Assembly: GCA_022449455.1 (NCBI GenBank)
Contig: JAKUPL010000001.1
Coordinates: 1 to 64,000 of the forward strand
Source: Alcanivorax sp.
GTDB lineage: Bacteria > Pseudomonadota > Gammaproteobacteria > Pseudomonadales > Alcanivoracaceae
Direction of reading: 5' to 3'
Length of the DNA stretch: 64,000 nt
The position numbers were made by a program, and so were the translations under genes. The notes under the pieces were generated by a model, which worked only from the letters and a program-made list of their open reading frames with translations, was not told the DNA's origin and made no database searches. Shown in pieces: positions 13,746 through 21,139 of this stretch. Position 1 is the first letter of the stretch, and every line of letters begins with the position of its first letter.

Positions 13746-14114
13746 GTGAAAAAAGCCCTGTTGATCATGGCCCACGGCAGCCGCGCCGAGGCGGCCAACG
13801 AGGAATTCAAGGCACTGGTGGACGCGGTGGCGGAAACCACCCGGGAAGACTACGCGGCGGTGCTGCCGTGCTTTCTGGAACTGGCGCGTCCGTCGTTGCA
13901 GGAGGCCCTGCAGCAGCTGGAGCACCAGCCGGTGGACAGCGTCTATGTCTATCCGCTGTTCTTCAATAACGGCAAGCACGTGGCCACCGACATCCCCGCC
14001 CAGGTGGAAGAGGCCCGCGAGCGCCACCCGCACCTGACCATCGAGCTGCTGGAGTACTTCGGCACCGCGCCGGGGTTGGCGGCGCTGGTGCGCGAGCACA
14101 TCGCGGGGCAATAG
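13746..14114 (+). CDS. Short CbiX/SirB-type chelatase
   Basis: This 122-residue protein is a small-type sirohydrochlorin chelatase, which inserts Co or Fe into sirohydrochlorin. I chose the GTG at 13746 because GGAGG (13736-13740) ends five bases before it; the upstream GTG codons at 13734 and 13743 sit on or too near that site. The metal-binding histidines are in MAHGSR near the N-terminus and in NNGKHVATDIP near residue 80. The short CbiX form works as a homodimer equivalent to the two-domain enzyme. It lies just after the deacetylase-like gene (GTAG junction). No other cobalamin or siroheme gene is nearby. Confidence 0.85.
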   Translation: MKKALLIMAHGSRAEAANEEFKALVDAVAETTREDYAAVLPCFLELARPSLQEALQQLEHQPVDSVYVYPLFFNNGKHVATDIPAQVEEARERHPHLTIELLEYFGTAPGLAALVREHIAGQ

Positions 14115-14117
14115 CCT

Positions 14118-14135
14118 GGTGTGAACAGGCCCTAG
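14118..14135. repeat. Solitary terminal repeat of the palindromic element
   Basis: GGTGTGAACAGGCCCTAG matches 17 of 18 bases of the end of the 270-bp palindromic element at 15501-15770. No matching partner arm lies nearby, so this is a remnant or a shared target-like site. Its CTA (14132-14134) is the stop codon of the lpxR-like gene on the minus strand. Confidence 0.7.
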
Positions 14136-15337
14136 AACGTTTTCGCCACGATCAGCCCGCCCCACAGCACATTACGGTCGGCGGTGCCGTCGCGCACTTC
14201 CGAGGTGTGGCCGCGCAGCACATAGCTGAGCCGCCAGCCATTGGCGAACGAGCGGGTGTAGCCCAGCCAGGCTTCCAGAATCAGGTGGTTCAGCTCGTCG
14301 CTGTCGTAGGTCACTTCGCTGTCGCGGAACTGGCCCTGCAGAAAGGCGTTGTAGCCCCGCGCCACCACCGCGGCGCCGCCCCACACGTAGCTCTCGGTGG
14401 GCGCCGGGCCGCCCACGCCTCGGGAGGAGCCGTCCGCGTAGCTGGCCAGCTCCGGATTGAATTTCCACCACGGGTCGGCGATGCGCCCGCCCCGGAAACT
14501 CAGGCTCCAGCGTGCCTCGGTGAGGTAGCCGGCGGAGGCCTGCAGGGTGCTTTTTACTTCCAGGTTTTCCGACGACGGATTCAGATATTTCTGCCGCGCC
14601 AGGGTGTAGCGGGCGGTGGGTTCGCCGCCTTCGCTGACCTGGTGATCCCAGCCTTCCGCGTGCTCGCTGCCGATCACCTTGTGCACCGCGTTCTGGCCAT
14701 TGCCGACGATCGCCAGCCCCAGGGCGCCCAGGGTCAGGCTGCTGTGCCAGGCCACGTTCTCGCCCCGGTCGATCCGGACCCGGGACTGGGACATGTAGAG
14801 CAGGCTGGCGTAGGGCCGGTCGTCGTACAACGGCGCCGAGGCCTCCTTGTCCTCCGGGGTGAAGCCGAACAGCCCGAATTCCACGCTGTGGCCGTCGATG
14901 GGCGTCCGGGCCTCTCCTTCCTCGCCGGCCAGATGGTCCACGCCGAACAGCCGGTCCAGGCCGGTGAGCACCGGGTTCAGGGAATACCAGGCGTCGCGGG
15001 CGTCGCGGCCGGTGTGGGAAAAACTCAGGCCGTAGGTGTAATCCTGGTCGCGGCCGGTGGGCACCAGGGCGTCGTTATCGAACGCGAACGACCAGCTCTC
15101 ACGCGCCGGTTCCCGGGCCGGCTCCGCCCGTGGCCGGCGCGGAGTTCGCTCCTCGCGGTCGAGCATGGCCAGTTGTGGGTTGTCGCGGTCCATGAAGGCC
15201 GGGGCGTCGCTGGCCGGTGCCGATTGCGCCAGCGACGAGGGCGCGCTGATAACACCGATCAGAAACGCGGCGCCCAGCAGGCCGCCTTTGAAGTGAACGC
15301 CTCGCGTTCGGGAGGCGTGTTCGAATGCATCGTCCAT
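14132..15337 (-). CDS. lpxR: LpxR-like lipid A deacylase (DUF2219)
   Basis: This is an outer-membrane beta-barrel of about 401 residues, of the family that removes the 3'-acyloxyacyl chain of lipid A. I chose the ATG at 15337, with GGAG five bases upstream, over a GTG at 15352. A signal peptide ends near SLAQS. Family motifs are the early FAFDNDALVPTGRDQDYTYG, with the Asn/Asp pair used in catalysis, DDRPYASLLYMSQS, and VHKVIGSEHAEGWDHQV, which carries the conserved His. A Pro/Arg-rich linker of about 50 residues separates the signal peptide from the barrel. The last residue is Phe, as needed for barrel assembly, and the stop codon falls within a repeat remnant. Confidence 0.85.
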   Translation of the reverse strand: MDDAFEHASRTRGVHFKGGLLGAAFLIGVISAPSSLAQSAPASDAPAFMDRDNPQLAMLDREERTPRRPRAEPAREPARESWSFAFDNDALVPTGRDQDYTYGLSFSHTGRDARDAWYSLNPVLTGLDRLFGVDHLAGEEGEARTPIDGHSVEFGLFGFTPEDKEASAPLYDDRPYASLLYMSQSRVRIDRGENVAWHSSLTLGALGLAIVGNGQNAVHKVIGSEHAEGWDHQVSEGGEPTARYTLARQKYLNPSSENLEVKSTLQASAGYLTEARWSLSFRGGRIADPWWKFNPELASYADGSSRGVGGPAPTESYVWGGAAVVARGYNAFLQGQFRDSEVTYDSDELNHLILEAWLGYTRSFANGWRLSYVLRGHTSEVRDGTADRNVLWGGLIVAKTF

Positions 15338-15500
15338 CGTTCTCCGTTCCACGGAAATCAGTTTGCCGGATCCCGCCGCCGACGCCGGGTCGGTGTCCGG
15401 GAGCGCTATCCTGCTTGGCGCGCCGCCGGAGGCGGTAGGTCAAAGCTGGGCTTTTCTTGCCTGTTTCCGCATCGCGGTGGAGTCCGCGTGGCGATGTTGT
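15338..15500. other. Intergenic, upstream of lpxR
   Basis: These 163 bases lie between the lpxR-like start and the palindromic element and should contain the lpxR promoter. I see no confident -35/-10 pair and no small gene. Confidence 0.4.
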
Positions 15501-15770
15501 TAGGGCCTGTTCACACTACTTGCATTACGTCTGCTGGATGCCATTTTGGCCTCCAGCTAGGCGGAGGGAGCGCCGTTTGGTTATTCCAAATAAGCGACCG
15601 ACAACGACGCTGGGGGCCAAAATGGCTCCAGCCCTTCGGGTTGCGGCTAAAAACCCACCACTCCGCGTTGCTCGTCGTTCATTTGGAGCCACCAAACCTC
15701 TCTCCTCGCGCCTTGATTGGTGGATTTTTAGCCGCAACAGGCGTGATGCAAGTAGTGTGAACAGGCCCTA
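15501..15770. mobile_element. 270-bp palindromic MITE-like element
   Basis: The outer ends form 29-base inverted repeats, TAGGGCCTGTTCACACTACT and onward at 15501-15529 and its complement at 15742-15770, with one mismatch. Two further inverted repeats nest inside: GCCATTTTGGCC (15540-15551) with its complement at 15615-15626, and a 21-base pair at 15640-15660 and 15718-15738 with one mismatch. The two halves also align imperfectly as reverse complements about the CCCTTCGGG at 15632-15640, so the whole element is one large imperfect palindrome. It has no coding capacity. The termini look like those of a DNA transposon, so it is probably a non-autonomous derivative mobilised in trans. Confidence 0.75.
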
Positions 15771-15881
15771 GTAGCCGTCCTGGCCGAGGCCGGGATCCTT
15801 TCCTTGGCGAGGCCCGGGGGCGCCGCCGTCGATGGACAGCATTGGTGATCGCGGCGTGTTGCGCGAGAGGGGGGATGTAAA

Positions 15882-15926
15882 AGCTTGTGCAAGCCCGGGG
15901 TGGACGTGATCACGTCCACACCCGGG
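15882..15926 (-). terminator. Strong hairpin terminator of the siderophore receptor gene
   Basis: The 20-base perfect palindrome GTGGACGTGATCACGTCCAC (15900-15919) is flanked by CCCGGG on each side (15894-15899 and 15921-15926), giving a stem of about 16 base pairs. It begins 11 bases after the receptor stop on the minus strand. A second small hairpin (GCTTG and CAAGC, 15882-15893) and a short T-run follow on that strand. Confidence 0.7.
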
Positions 15927-15936
15927 GGTCGACGGT

Positions 15937-18243
15937 TCAGCGCAGTTGGTAGGTCACGGTGGCCATGACACTGCGTTCGGCGCCGAAGTAGCAGTAGTTC
16001 AGCGAGTAGCAGGACGCCACGTATTCCTTGTCGAGCAGGTTGTTGGCGTTGACCCGGGCGCTCAGGCCCTGAATGCCAAGATGGCTGAAGTCATAGCCGA
16101 GCGCCGCGTCCACCAGGGTGTAGGACGGTACCTCGCGGGTGTTGGCGCGGTCCGCCTGAATGCCCTCGGTGTAGCGCACCCCGGCGCCCAGGTCGAAGCC
16201 CGCCATGGGCCCCTGGTCGAAGCGGTAATGGCCCCAGGCGGTGGCCTGGTTGCGCGGCGCCTGGTTGACCTGGTTACCCTCGATTCCGGGCTCCGCCTCG
16301 GTGTACTCGATGTCGGTGTAGGTGTAGCTGGCCCGTACCCGGAAACGGTCGGTGAGCAGGGTCTGCGCCTCCAGCTCCACGCCCCGGGAACGGATCTCGC
16401 CGATCGGCACATAGACCGGGTTCTGCGGTTCGCGGATCGCCAGGTTCTCCTGGTCGATGTGGAACAGCGACAGAGTGTACAGGCCGCGGCCGTCACGGGG
16501 CTGGTACTTGAGGCCGGTTTCGTACTGGGTGCCCTCGGTGGGTTCCAGCGGGTCGCCGTCCTCGTCGGTGTAGACGCTGGGGTTGAACGATTCGGAATAA
16601 CTCACATAGGGCGCGAGGCCGTTGTCCAGACGGTAGAGCACGCCGGCCCTGCCGCTGAACTGCTCCTCGTCCTGGCTGGAGCGGGCACCGGTATCCTGAT
16701 TGACGTTGGCGGTGCGTACCCAGTCATAGCGGCCCCCCAGGGAGAAACGCCAGCGGTCCAGGGCGATCTGGTCGCTCAGATAGACGCCGGTCTGGATCAG
16801 TTTGCGCTCATGGGGCACTGGGTCGCCAATGGCGGTGGGGACCGCTCCATACACCGGATCGAAGGCGTCGATGGCGGGGAAGGCGCCGCTGCTCCAGGCC
16901 GCGTCCACGTCGCGGTGCTGGTAGTCGGCGCCGATCAGCAGGGTGTGTTGCAGATCGCCGGTGGCGAAGTCGGCGCGGGCCTGGTTGTCCACGGTGTAGG
17001 CGTCCAGTTGTTCGTCGGCGCCGGAGTAGAAGCGGCTGAGCTGGTCGCTGTTGCCCACCCATTGGTAGGAATACACCTGCTGGAGCTGTACGTCGCTGGT
17101 GATGTAGCGGAAATTCTGCCGCAGGCTCCAGGTGTCATCGATGAAGTGCTGTAGCTGGTAGCCGAGCATTTTCTGGGTGCGCTCGAACTGCTCGTAATCC
17201 GGCTCGCCCTCGAAGAAGGTGTTGTCGATGTAGCGGCCGTTGCGCCGGTACAGGCTGCCCTCGGCGGGCACGCCGCTGTGGCTGCCGCCTTCCGGATCGT
17301 CCTGGTAGTAGGCCATCAGGTCGAGCAGGGTGTTGTCGCCCAGTTGCAGGGTCAGGCTGGGCATGATTGCCCGCCGTTCCTGTTCCAGGTGATCGAACTG
17401 GGTGTCGCCCTTGTCCGCCAGGCCCACCAGCCGGTAGGCCACCCGGTCGTTCACCGGCCCGGAGAAATCGAAGCCCACGCCGCGATAGTCGTTGGTGCCG
17501 ACGCCGAAGCGCAGTTCCTGGCGGGTTTCGAACAGTGGCTTCTTGCTGGTCAGGTTGACCAGGCCGCCGGGGGAGGCGCGCCCGTAGAGCACCGAGGTGG
17601 GGCCCTTGACGATCTCCACCCGCTCCAGGAAGTAGGGATCGATCTGCATGGAGCTGAAGGTGCCGCCATCGCCCATGGTCTTGAGACCGTCCAGGTAGAT
17701 GTTGTCGATGCTGTCGTCGGAAAAACCGCGCAAGGACACGTAGTCATAGCGTTTGGAGGCGCCGATCTGGTCGGTGAATACGCCGGGGGTGTAGCGCAAG
17801 GCCTGCTGCACGGTATCGGAGCCCTGTTCCTCGATCTGGGCGCGGCGCACCACGGAAATCGATTGCGGCGTTTCCAGGGTGGGGGTGTCCACCTTGGTGG
17901 CCACCTCCGCGTTCACCGCCACCGGCGCCAGGGTGCTTTCGGTCACCGGGGCCGGCTCCAGGGTGATGCTGCCGTCGTTGTTGACCCGGTAACGCAGGCC
18001 GCTGCCGGCCAGCAACCGGCCCAGGGCCTCCGGGGCGCTGTAGTCCCCTTGCAGAGCCGGGCTTTGCTTGCCCTGGGTGGCGTCGGCGTCGTACAGCAGC
18101 TGCACGCCGGTGGCCTCGGCCAGCTCCGCCAGGGCGGCGTCCAGGGGCTGGGCCTCGATGTCCAGCTGCGCGGCCCGGACCGGGCCGAGCAGGGTCAGCC
18201 CGGCGGCGAGCAGGACCAGGCGGGGGTAATTCATTGATTTCAT
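15937..18243 (-). CDS. TonB-dependent siderophore receptor with signalling domain
   Basis: This is an outer-membrane ferric-siderophore receptor of about 768 residues. I chose the ATG at 18243; the frame is open further upstream, but that part overlaps a Fur-like site. After a signal peptide (ends near LLGPVRA) residues about 28-96 form an STN (secretin/TonB short) domain, which contacts a FecR-type anti-sigma protein. A plug domain follows (TPQSISVVRRAQIEEQG, then RGFSDDSIDNIYLDGL), then a 22-strand barrel ending in TVTYQLR. The family is the FpvA/FecA-like transducers. The sigma/FecR hybrid gene directly upstream on the same strand is the expected partner, so this is a cell-surface signalling receptor, probably iron-regulated. 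Confidence 0.92.
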   Translation of the reverse strand: MKSMNYPRLVLLAAGLTLLGPVRAAQLDIEAQPLDAALAELAEATGVQLLYDADATQGKQSPALQGDYSAPEALGRLLAGSGLRYRVNNDGSITLEPAPVTESTLAPVAVNAEVATKVDTPTLETPQSISVVRRAQIEEQGSDTVQQALRYTPGVFTDQIGASKRYDYVSLRGFSDDSIDNIYLDGLKTMGDGGTFSSMQIDPYFLERVEIVKGPTSVLYGRASPGGLVNLTSKKPLFETRQELRFGVGTNDYRGVGFDFSGPVNDRVAYRLVGLADKGDTQFDHLEQERRAIMPSLTLQLGDNTLLDLMAYYQDDPEGGSHSGVPAEGSLYRRNGRYIDNTFFEGEPDYEQFERTQKMLGYQLQHFIDDTWSLRQNFRYITSDVQLQQVYSYQWVGNSDQLSRFYSGADEQLDAYTVDNQARADFATGDLQHTLLIGADYQHRDVDAAWSSGAFPAIDAFDPVYGAVPTAIGDPVPHERKLIQTGVYLSDQIALDRWRFSLGGRYDWVRTANVNQDTGARSSQDEEQFSGRAGVLYRLDNGLAPYVSYSESFNPSVYTDEDGDPLEPTEGTQYETGLKYQPRDGRGLYTLSLFHIDQENLAIREPQNPVYVPIGEIRSRGVELEAQTLLTDRFRVRASYTYTDIEYTEAEPGIEGNQVNQAPRNQATAWGHYRFDQGPMAGFDLGAGVRYTEGIQADRANTREVPSYTLVDAALGYDFSHLGIQGLSARVNANNLLDKEYVASCYSLNYCYFGAERSVMATVTYQLR

Positions 18244-18266
18244 GGAGTCGGTACCCTTTTCAAAAC

Positions 18267-18290
18267 AATGCAAATAGAAACCATTCGCGA
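18267..18290 (-). promoter_or_regulatory. Fur-box-like site upstream of the siderophore receptor
   Basis: On the minus strand GAATGGTTTCTATTTGCATT (18267-18286) resembles Fur boxes of iron-uptake genes (GAATGGTTATCATTTGCATT-like). It lies about 25 bases before the chosen start codon. This supports iron repression in addition to sigma-factor control. Confidence 0.55.
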
Positions 18291-18364
18291 CAAAGGCACC
18301 CAGGAAGACGATGGCCGCTTCCGTTTCTGAACCCCAAGAAGAAATTTTTTTGCTCAATAGGCTT

Positions 18365-18420
18365 CGCGGCTGAAGCCGCTCCTACCGCGCGATCATGCCG
18401 TAGGAGCGGCTTCAGCCGCG
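18365..18420. repeat. Inverted pair of REP units
   Basis: CGCGGCTGAAGCCGCTCCTA (18365-18384) and its exact reverse complement (18401-18420) face each other across 16 bases. Each unit is itself a small palindrome (GCGGCT-ga-AGCCGC). The same GTAGGAGCG core recurs at 49384, 52544 and 56390, so these are dispersed REP elements. The pair lies between the sigma/FecR hybrid and its receptor gene and may stabilise or attenuate the transcript. Confidence 0.8.
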
Positions 18421-18428
18421 ATCTCCGT

Positions 18429-19583
18429 TCAATAAAGCACCACCACGCCTGGCAGGCGAAGCGCCCGCACCGGCAGGGTCTGAGTGAGGGCGCTCAACAC
18501 CGCCTCGGGCTCGTCGGTGGCGAAGGTGCCGCTCACCCGCCGCCCGGCCAGATCATCGTTGAGCAGGACCAGCCGGCCCGTATGGTAGGGCCGCAGATCG
18601 GTGAGCAGCTCGCCCAGGGGGCGGTCGCGGAACACCAGGCGGCCCCGCGCCCAGGCCAGCACGGCGTCGGCGTCCACCGCCGCCACCGGGCCGATCCGGC
18701 CGTCGCGCCAGTGCACCTGCTGGTCGGCGGTGAGCGTGCGCTCCCGGTGGCCGTCGCCGGCCACCACGCTGCCCTCGGCCACGGTGAGGCGGGTGATGCC
18801 ATCGCGGTGGCGCACCTCGAAGCGGGTGCCGGTGACCCGCACCCGGGCGTCGTCGGCGCGCACCAGGAACGGATGGGCGCGGTCCTTGGCCACCTGGAAC
18901 AGGGCCTCGCCACGCACCACCTCCACCCGGCGGTGGTCGCCGGTGACGTCGATGTTGATGGCGCTGCGGCCGTTCAGGGTCACCCGGCTGCCGTCCGCCA
19001 GGGTCAGGGTGCGTTGCTCGCCGGCGCCGGTGCGCGCGTCCGCCGTCCACACCGACCAGGGCAGGTCGGCGGCCACCACCAGCAGCACCGCCACCGCCGC
19101 CAGCAGGGCGCGGCAATGGGCCAGGGCGCGGGCGATGTACTTGCCCGCCATGCGCTCGGAGACCCCCAGCCGCTGGCCGATCTCGCGCTGGCTGACGCCG
19201 TCCAGCCGGTTCCACAGCAAGGCCTGACGCTGATGCTCGGGGAGAGCCGCCAGGGCGCTGTTGAGGCCGTCCACCGCCTGGGCGCTGCGCGCGGCGGACT
19301 CCGGCGTCGGCGTGTCGCTTTCCAGGGCCAGGTCGGGGTCGGTGAGGGCCACCGTGGTGGGGCGGCGGCGTTGCTGGCGCAGGTGGTCGATCAGCAGGTT
19401 GCGGGCGATGCGGAACACCAGGGCGCGGGGATTGCGTGGCGTCTCCCGCTGCTCCTCCAGCCGGCGCAAACGCAAGTACACCTCATGGCACAGATCGGCG
19501 GCCTGTTCCGGCGAGTCCAGACGCCGGCACAGATAACCGTTGAGTTCCCGGGCGTGCTGTTGAAAGAGGTCGTCGGCCTGCAT
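18429..19583 (-). CDS. ECF sigma factor / FecR anti-sigma hybrid in one chain
   Basis: This 384-residue protein joins two normally separate regulators. Residues about 5-72 are sigma-70 region 2 (NPRALVFRIARNLLIDHLRQ) and about 105-158 region 4 (ALPEHQRQALLWNRLDGVSQ, then the helix-turn-helix REIGQRLGVSERM). A hydrophobic segment (about 156-173, ALLAAVAVLLVVAA) crosses the membrane. Residues about 185-290 are the FecR domain (TLADGSRVTLNGRSAINID, GEALFQVAKD) and about 315-384 the C-terminal FecR region that binds the receptor STN domain. The usual cytoplasmic N-terminal domain of FecR (DUF4880) is absent. No frameshift is needed. A hybrid of this type, IutY of Pseudomonas putida, is known. It probably controls the receptor downstream through regulated proteolysis. 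Confidence 0.88.
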   Translation of the reverse strand: MQADDLFQQHARELNGYLCRRLDSPEQAADLCHEVYLRLRRLEEQRETPRNPRALVFRIARNLLIDHLRQQRRRPTTVALTDPDLALESDTPTPESAARSAQAVDGLNSALAALPEHQRQALLWNRLDGVSQREIGQRLGVSERMAGKYIARALAHCRALLAAVAVLLVVAADLPWSVWTADARTGAGEQRTLTLADGSRVTLNGRSAINIDVTGDHRRVEVVRGEALFQVAKDRAHPFLVRADDARVRVTGTRFEVRHRDGITRLTVAEGSVVAGDGHRERTLTADQQVHWRDGRIGPVAAVDADAVLAWARGRLVFRDRPLGELLTDLRPYHTGRLVLLNDDLAGRRVSGTFATDEPEAVLSALTQTLPVRALRLPGVVVLY

Positions 19584-19616
19584 GGGGTGGCGCCCGCCCC
19601 GTGGGGCCGGTCATCG

Positions 19617-19640
19617 TGAGTGAGAATGATTCGTGATCCG
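19617..19640 (-). promoter_or_regulatory. Fur-box-like site upstream of the sigma/FecR hybrid
   Basis: GTGAGAATGATTC-like sequence (GAGAATGATTCGTGATC, 19623-19639) lies about 35-55 bases upstream of the hybrid's start codon. FecI-type sigma genes are usually Fur-repressed, which fits. The match is partial. Confidence 0.45.
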
Positions 19641-19715
19641 TTTGCGGGCATTATGCCACCGCCCCGCCGGCCCGCGCCAGGGGCGGCGGGCGCGAGGGTT
19701 GGCGTGGCCCGCCAA

Positions 19716-20876
19716 TCAGCGCGGAGACCGGTAGGCGTGGACGCGGTGGCCGGGTTTGGAGAATACCCACTGCCAGAGCTGGATGGTGCGTGCCCGGAAC
19801 GCGCCGGCGCACACGTTCAGGTAGTAGTGCCACATGCGATGAAAGCGCTCATCGTAGCGACCTTCGAGTTCCGGCCAACGGGCCTGGAAGTTGGCGTCCC
19901 AGGCTTTCAGGGTGCGCGCGTAGTCCGGGCCGAAGTTGTGCAGGTCCTCCACCACATAGCGGTGCTCGGCGTGGCGGGCGATTTGTTTGATGGACGGCAG
20001 CTCGCCGTTGGGAAAGATGTACTTGTCGATCCAGGCGTCGTGGCTGTTGGTGCTTTCGTTGTTGCCGATGGTGTGCAGCAGCATCAGCCCCCGGTCCTTG
20101 AGCAACCGCCGGGTGGTCTCCATGAAGGTGCGGTAGTTGCGCCGGCCCACGTGTTCGAACATGCCCACCGACACCACCCGGTCGTACTGGCCGGTCACCG
20201 TGCGGTAATCCTTGAGCAGCACTTCCACGGGCAGGTCCTTGCAACGTTGCCGGGCGAGCTCCGCCTGCTCGGTGGACACGGTGACGCCGTGGGCGCGCAC
20301 GCCATAGTGCCGGGCGGCGTATTCCAGCAGGCTGCCCCAGCCGCAGCCGATGTCGAGCAGGGTCATGCCCGGCTCCAGCTCCAGCTTGCGGCAGATCAGA
20401 TCCAGTTTGGCTTCCTGGGCTTCGTGCAGGGTGGTGGCATCCTTCCAGTAGCCGCAGCTGTAGGCCATGGTCGGGTCGAGCATTTTCTCGAACAGATCGT
20501 TACCCAGATCGTAATGCTGTTCCGCCACCTGGCGTGAACGTCGCAGGCTCTGGCGGTTGCGCAGGCCGTGGCCAAGCAGCTGCAACGCCAGGGTCCATTT
20601 GTTCTTGCCCAGGTTGTCGGCGCCGGCGCGCAGGATGCGATGGGTGAATTCATCCAGGGCATCGCAGTCCCACCACCCGTCCATGTAGGATTCGCCCAGT
20701 CCCAGCGAGCGCTGGGCGGCGATACGCGAGAGCGTGTCCGGATGGTGGATTTGCATGTCCCAGGGGCGCCGACCGTTGATCTGGATGTCGGCGTTGGAGA
20801 GAACGGAAGCGATCAAGTCGTCGATGGCGCGCGACCCGGTATGGGGGGCGTCGTCGCGGCTGCGTGAACCGAGCAT
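19716..20876 (-). CDS. cfa: Cyclopropane-fatty-acyl-phospholipid synthase
   Basis: This SAM-dependent enzyme adds a methylene group across double bonds of membrane phospholipid acyl chains at the inner-membrane surface. Its 386 residues match E. coli Cfa (382). The N-terminal lipid-binding domain contains HHPDTLSRIAAQRSLGLGES and YMDGWWDCDALD. The methyltransferase core has the SAM loop LLDIGCGWGSL near residue 175, VSVGMFEHVGRRNY and FPNGELPSI. AGGAG lies seven bases before the ATG. It is a single gene, with its own promoter likely in the 20877-21139 gap, which it shares divergently with the ydjM-like gene. Confidence 0.95.
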   Translation of the reverse strand: MLGSRSRDDAPHTGSRAIDDLIASVLSNADIQINGRRPWDMQIHHPDTLSRIAAQRSLGLGESYMDGWWDCDALDEFTHRILRAGADNLGKNKWTLALQLLGHGLRNRQSLRRSRQVAEQHYDLGNDLFEKMLDPTMAYSCGYWKDATTLHEAQEAKLDLICRKLELEPGMTLLDIGCGWGSLLEYAARHYGVRAHGVTVSTEQAELARQRCKDLPVEVLLKDYRTVTGQYDRVVSVGMFEHVGRRNYRTFMETTRRLLKDRGLMLLHTIGNNESTNSHDAWIDKYIFPNGELPSIKQIARHAEHRYVVEDLHNFGPDYARTLKAWDANFQARWPELEGRYDERFHRMWHYYLNVCAGAFRARTIQLWQWVFSKPGHRVHAYRSPR

Positions 20877-21004
20877 ACAGCATCTCCTTCAGGGTTGATT
20901 GAAGACTGCATGGGTGTCACGGGCGTCAGCATGGCTGCCCTTGGAAACCATTCTTTGACGCCAGCCTCACGGACGCAAGCGCCGGCAGTGGTGAAAAATC
21001 GCCG

Positions 21005-21031
21005 AAGTTCCCCGCGGAACTTTATTTTTAC
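21005..21031 (+). terminator. Hairpin plus T-run in the cfa/ydjM divergent gap
   Basis: AAGTTCC (21005-21011) pairs with GGAACTT (21016-21022) around a four-base loop and is followed by TATTTTTA, the form of a Rho-independent terminator on the plus strand. No plus-strand gene lies immediately upstream, so it would end a short untranslated RNA, or act within the ydjM leader. Confidence 0.4.
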
Positions 21032-21139
21032 AATAATATTCAAACAGTTGGCTTGCCGGACCCCATGGTATGAACACCTTCTATGGATGTGATTTGGGTC
21101 CGCTATTCACCTTTTTGGCGCTTTTTTCGGGAGCAGGGC

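Noticed and set aside
14207-15760. A 517-codon plus-strand frame over the lpxR-like gene and palindromic element.
   Set aside because: It is the antisense shadow of a convincing LpxR-family gene and runs into non-coding repeat DNA.
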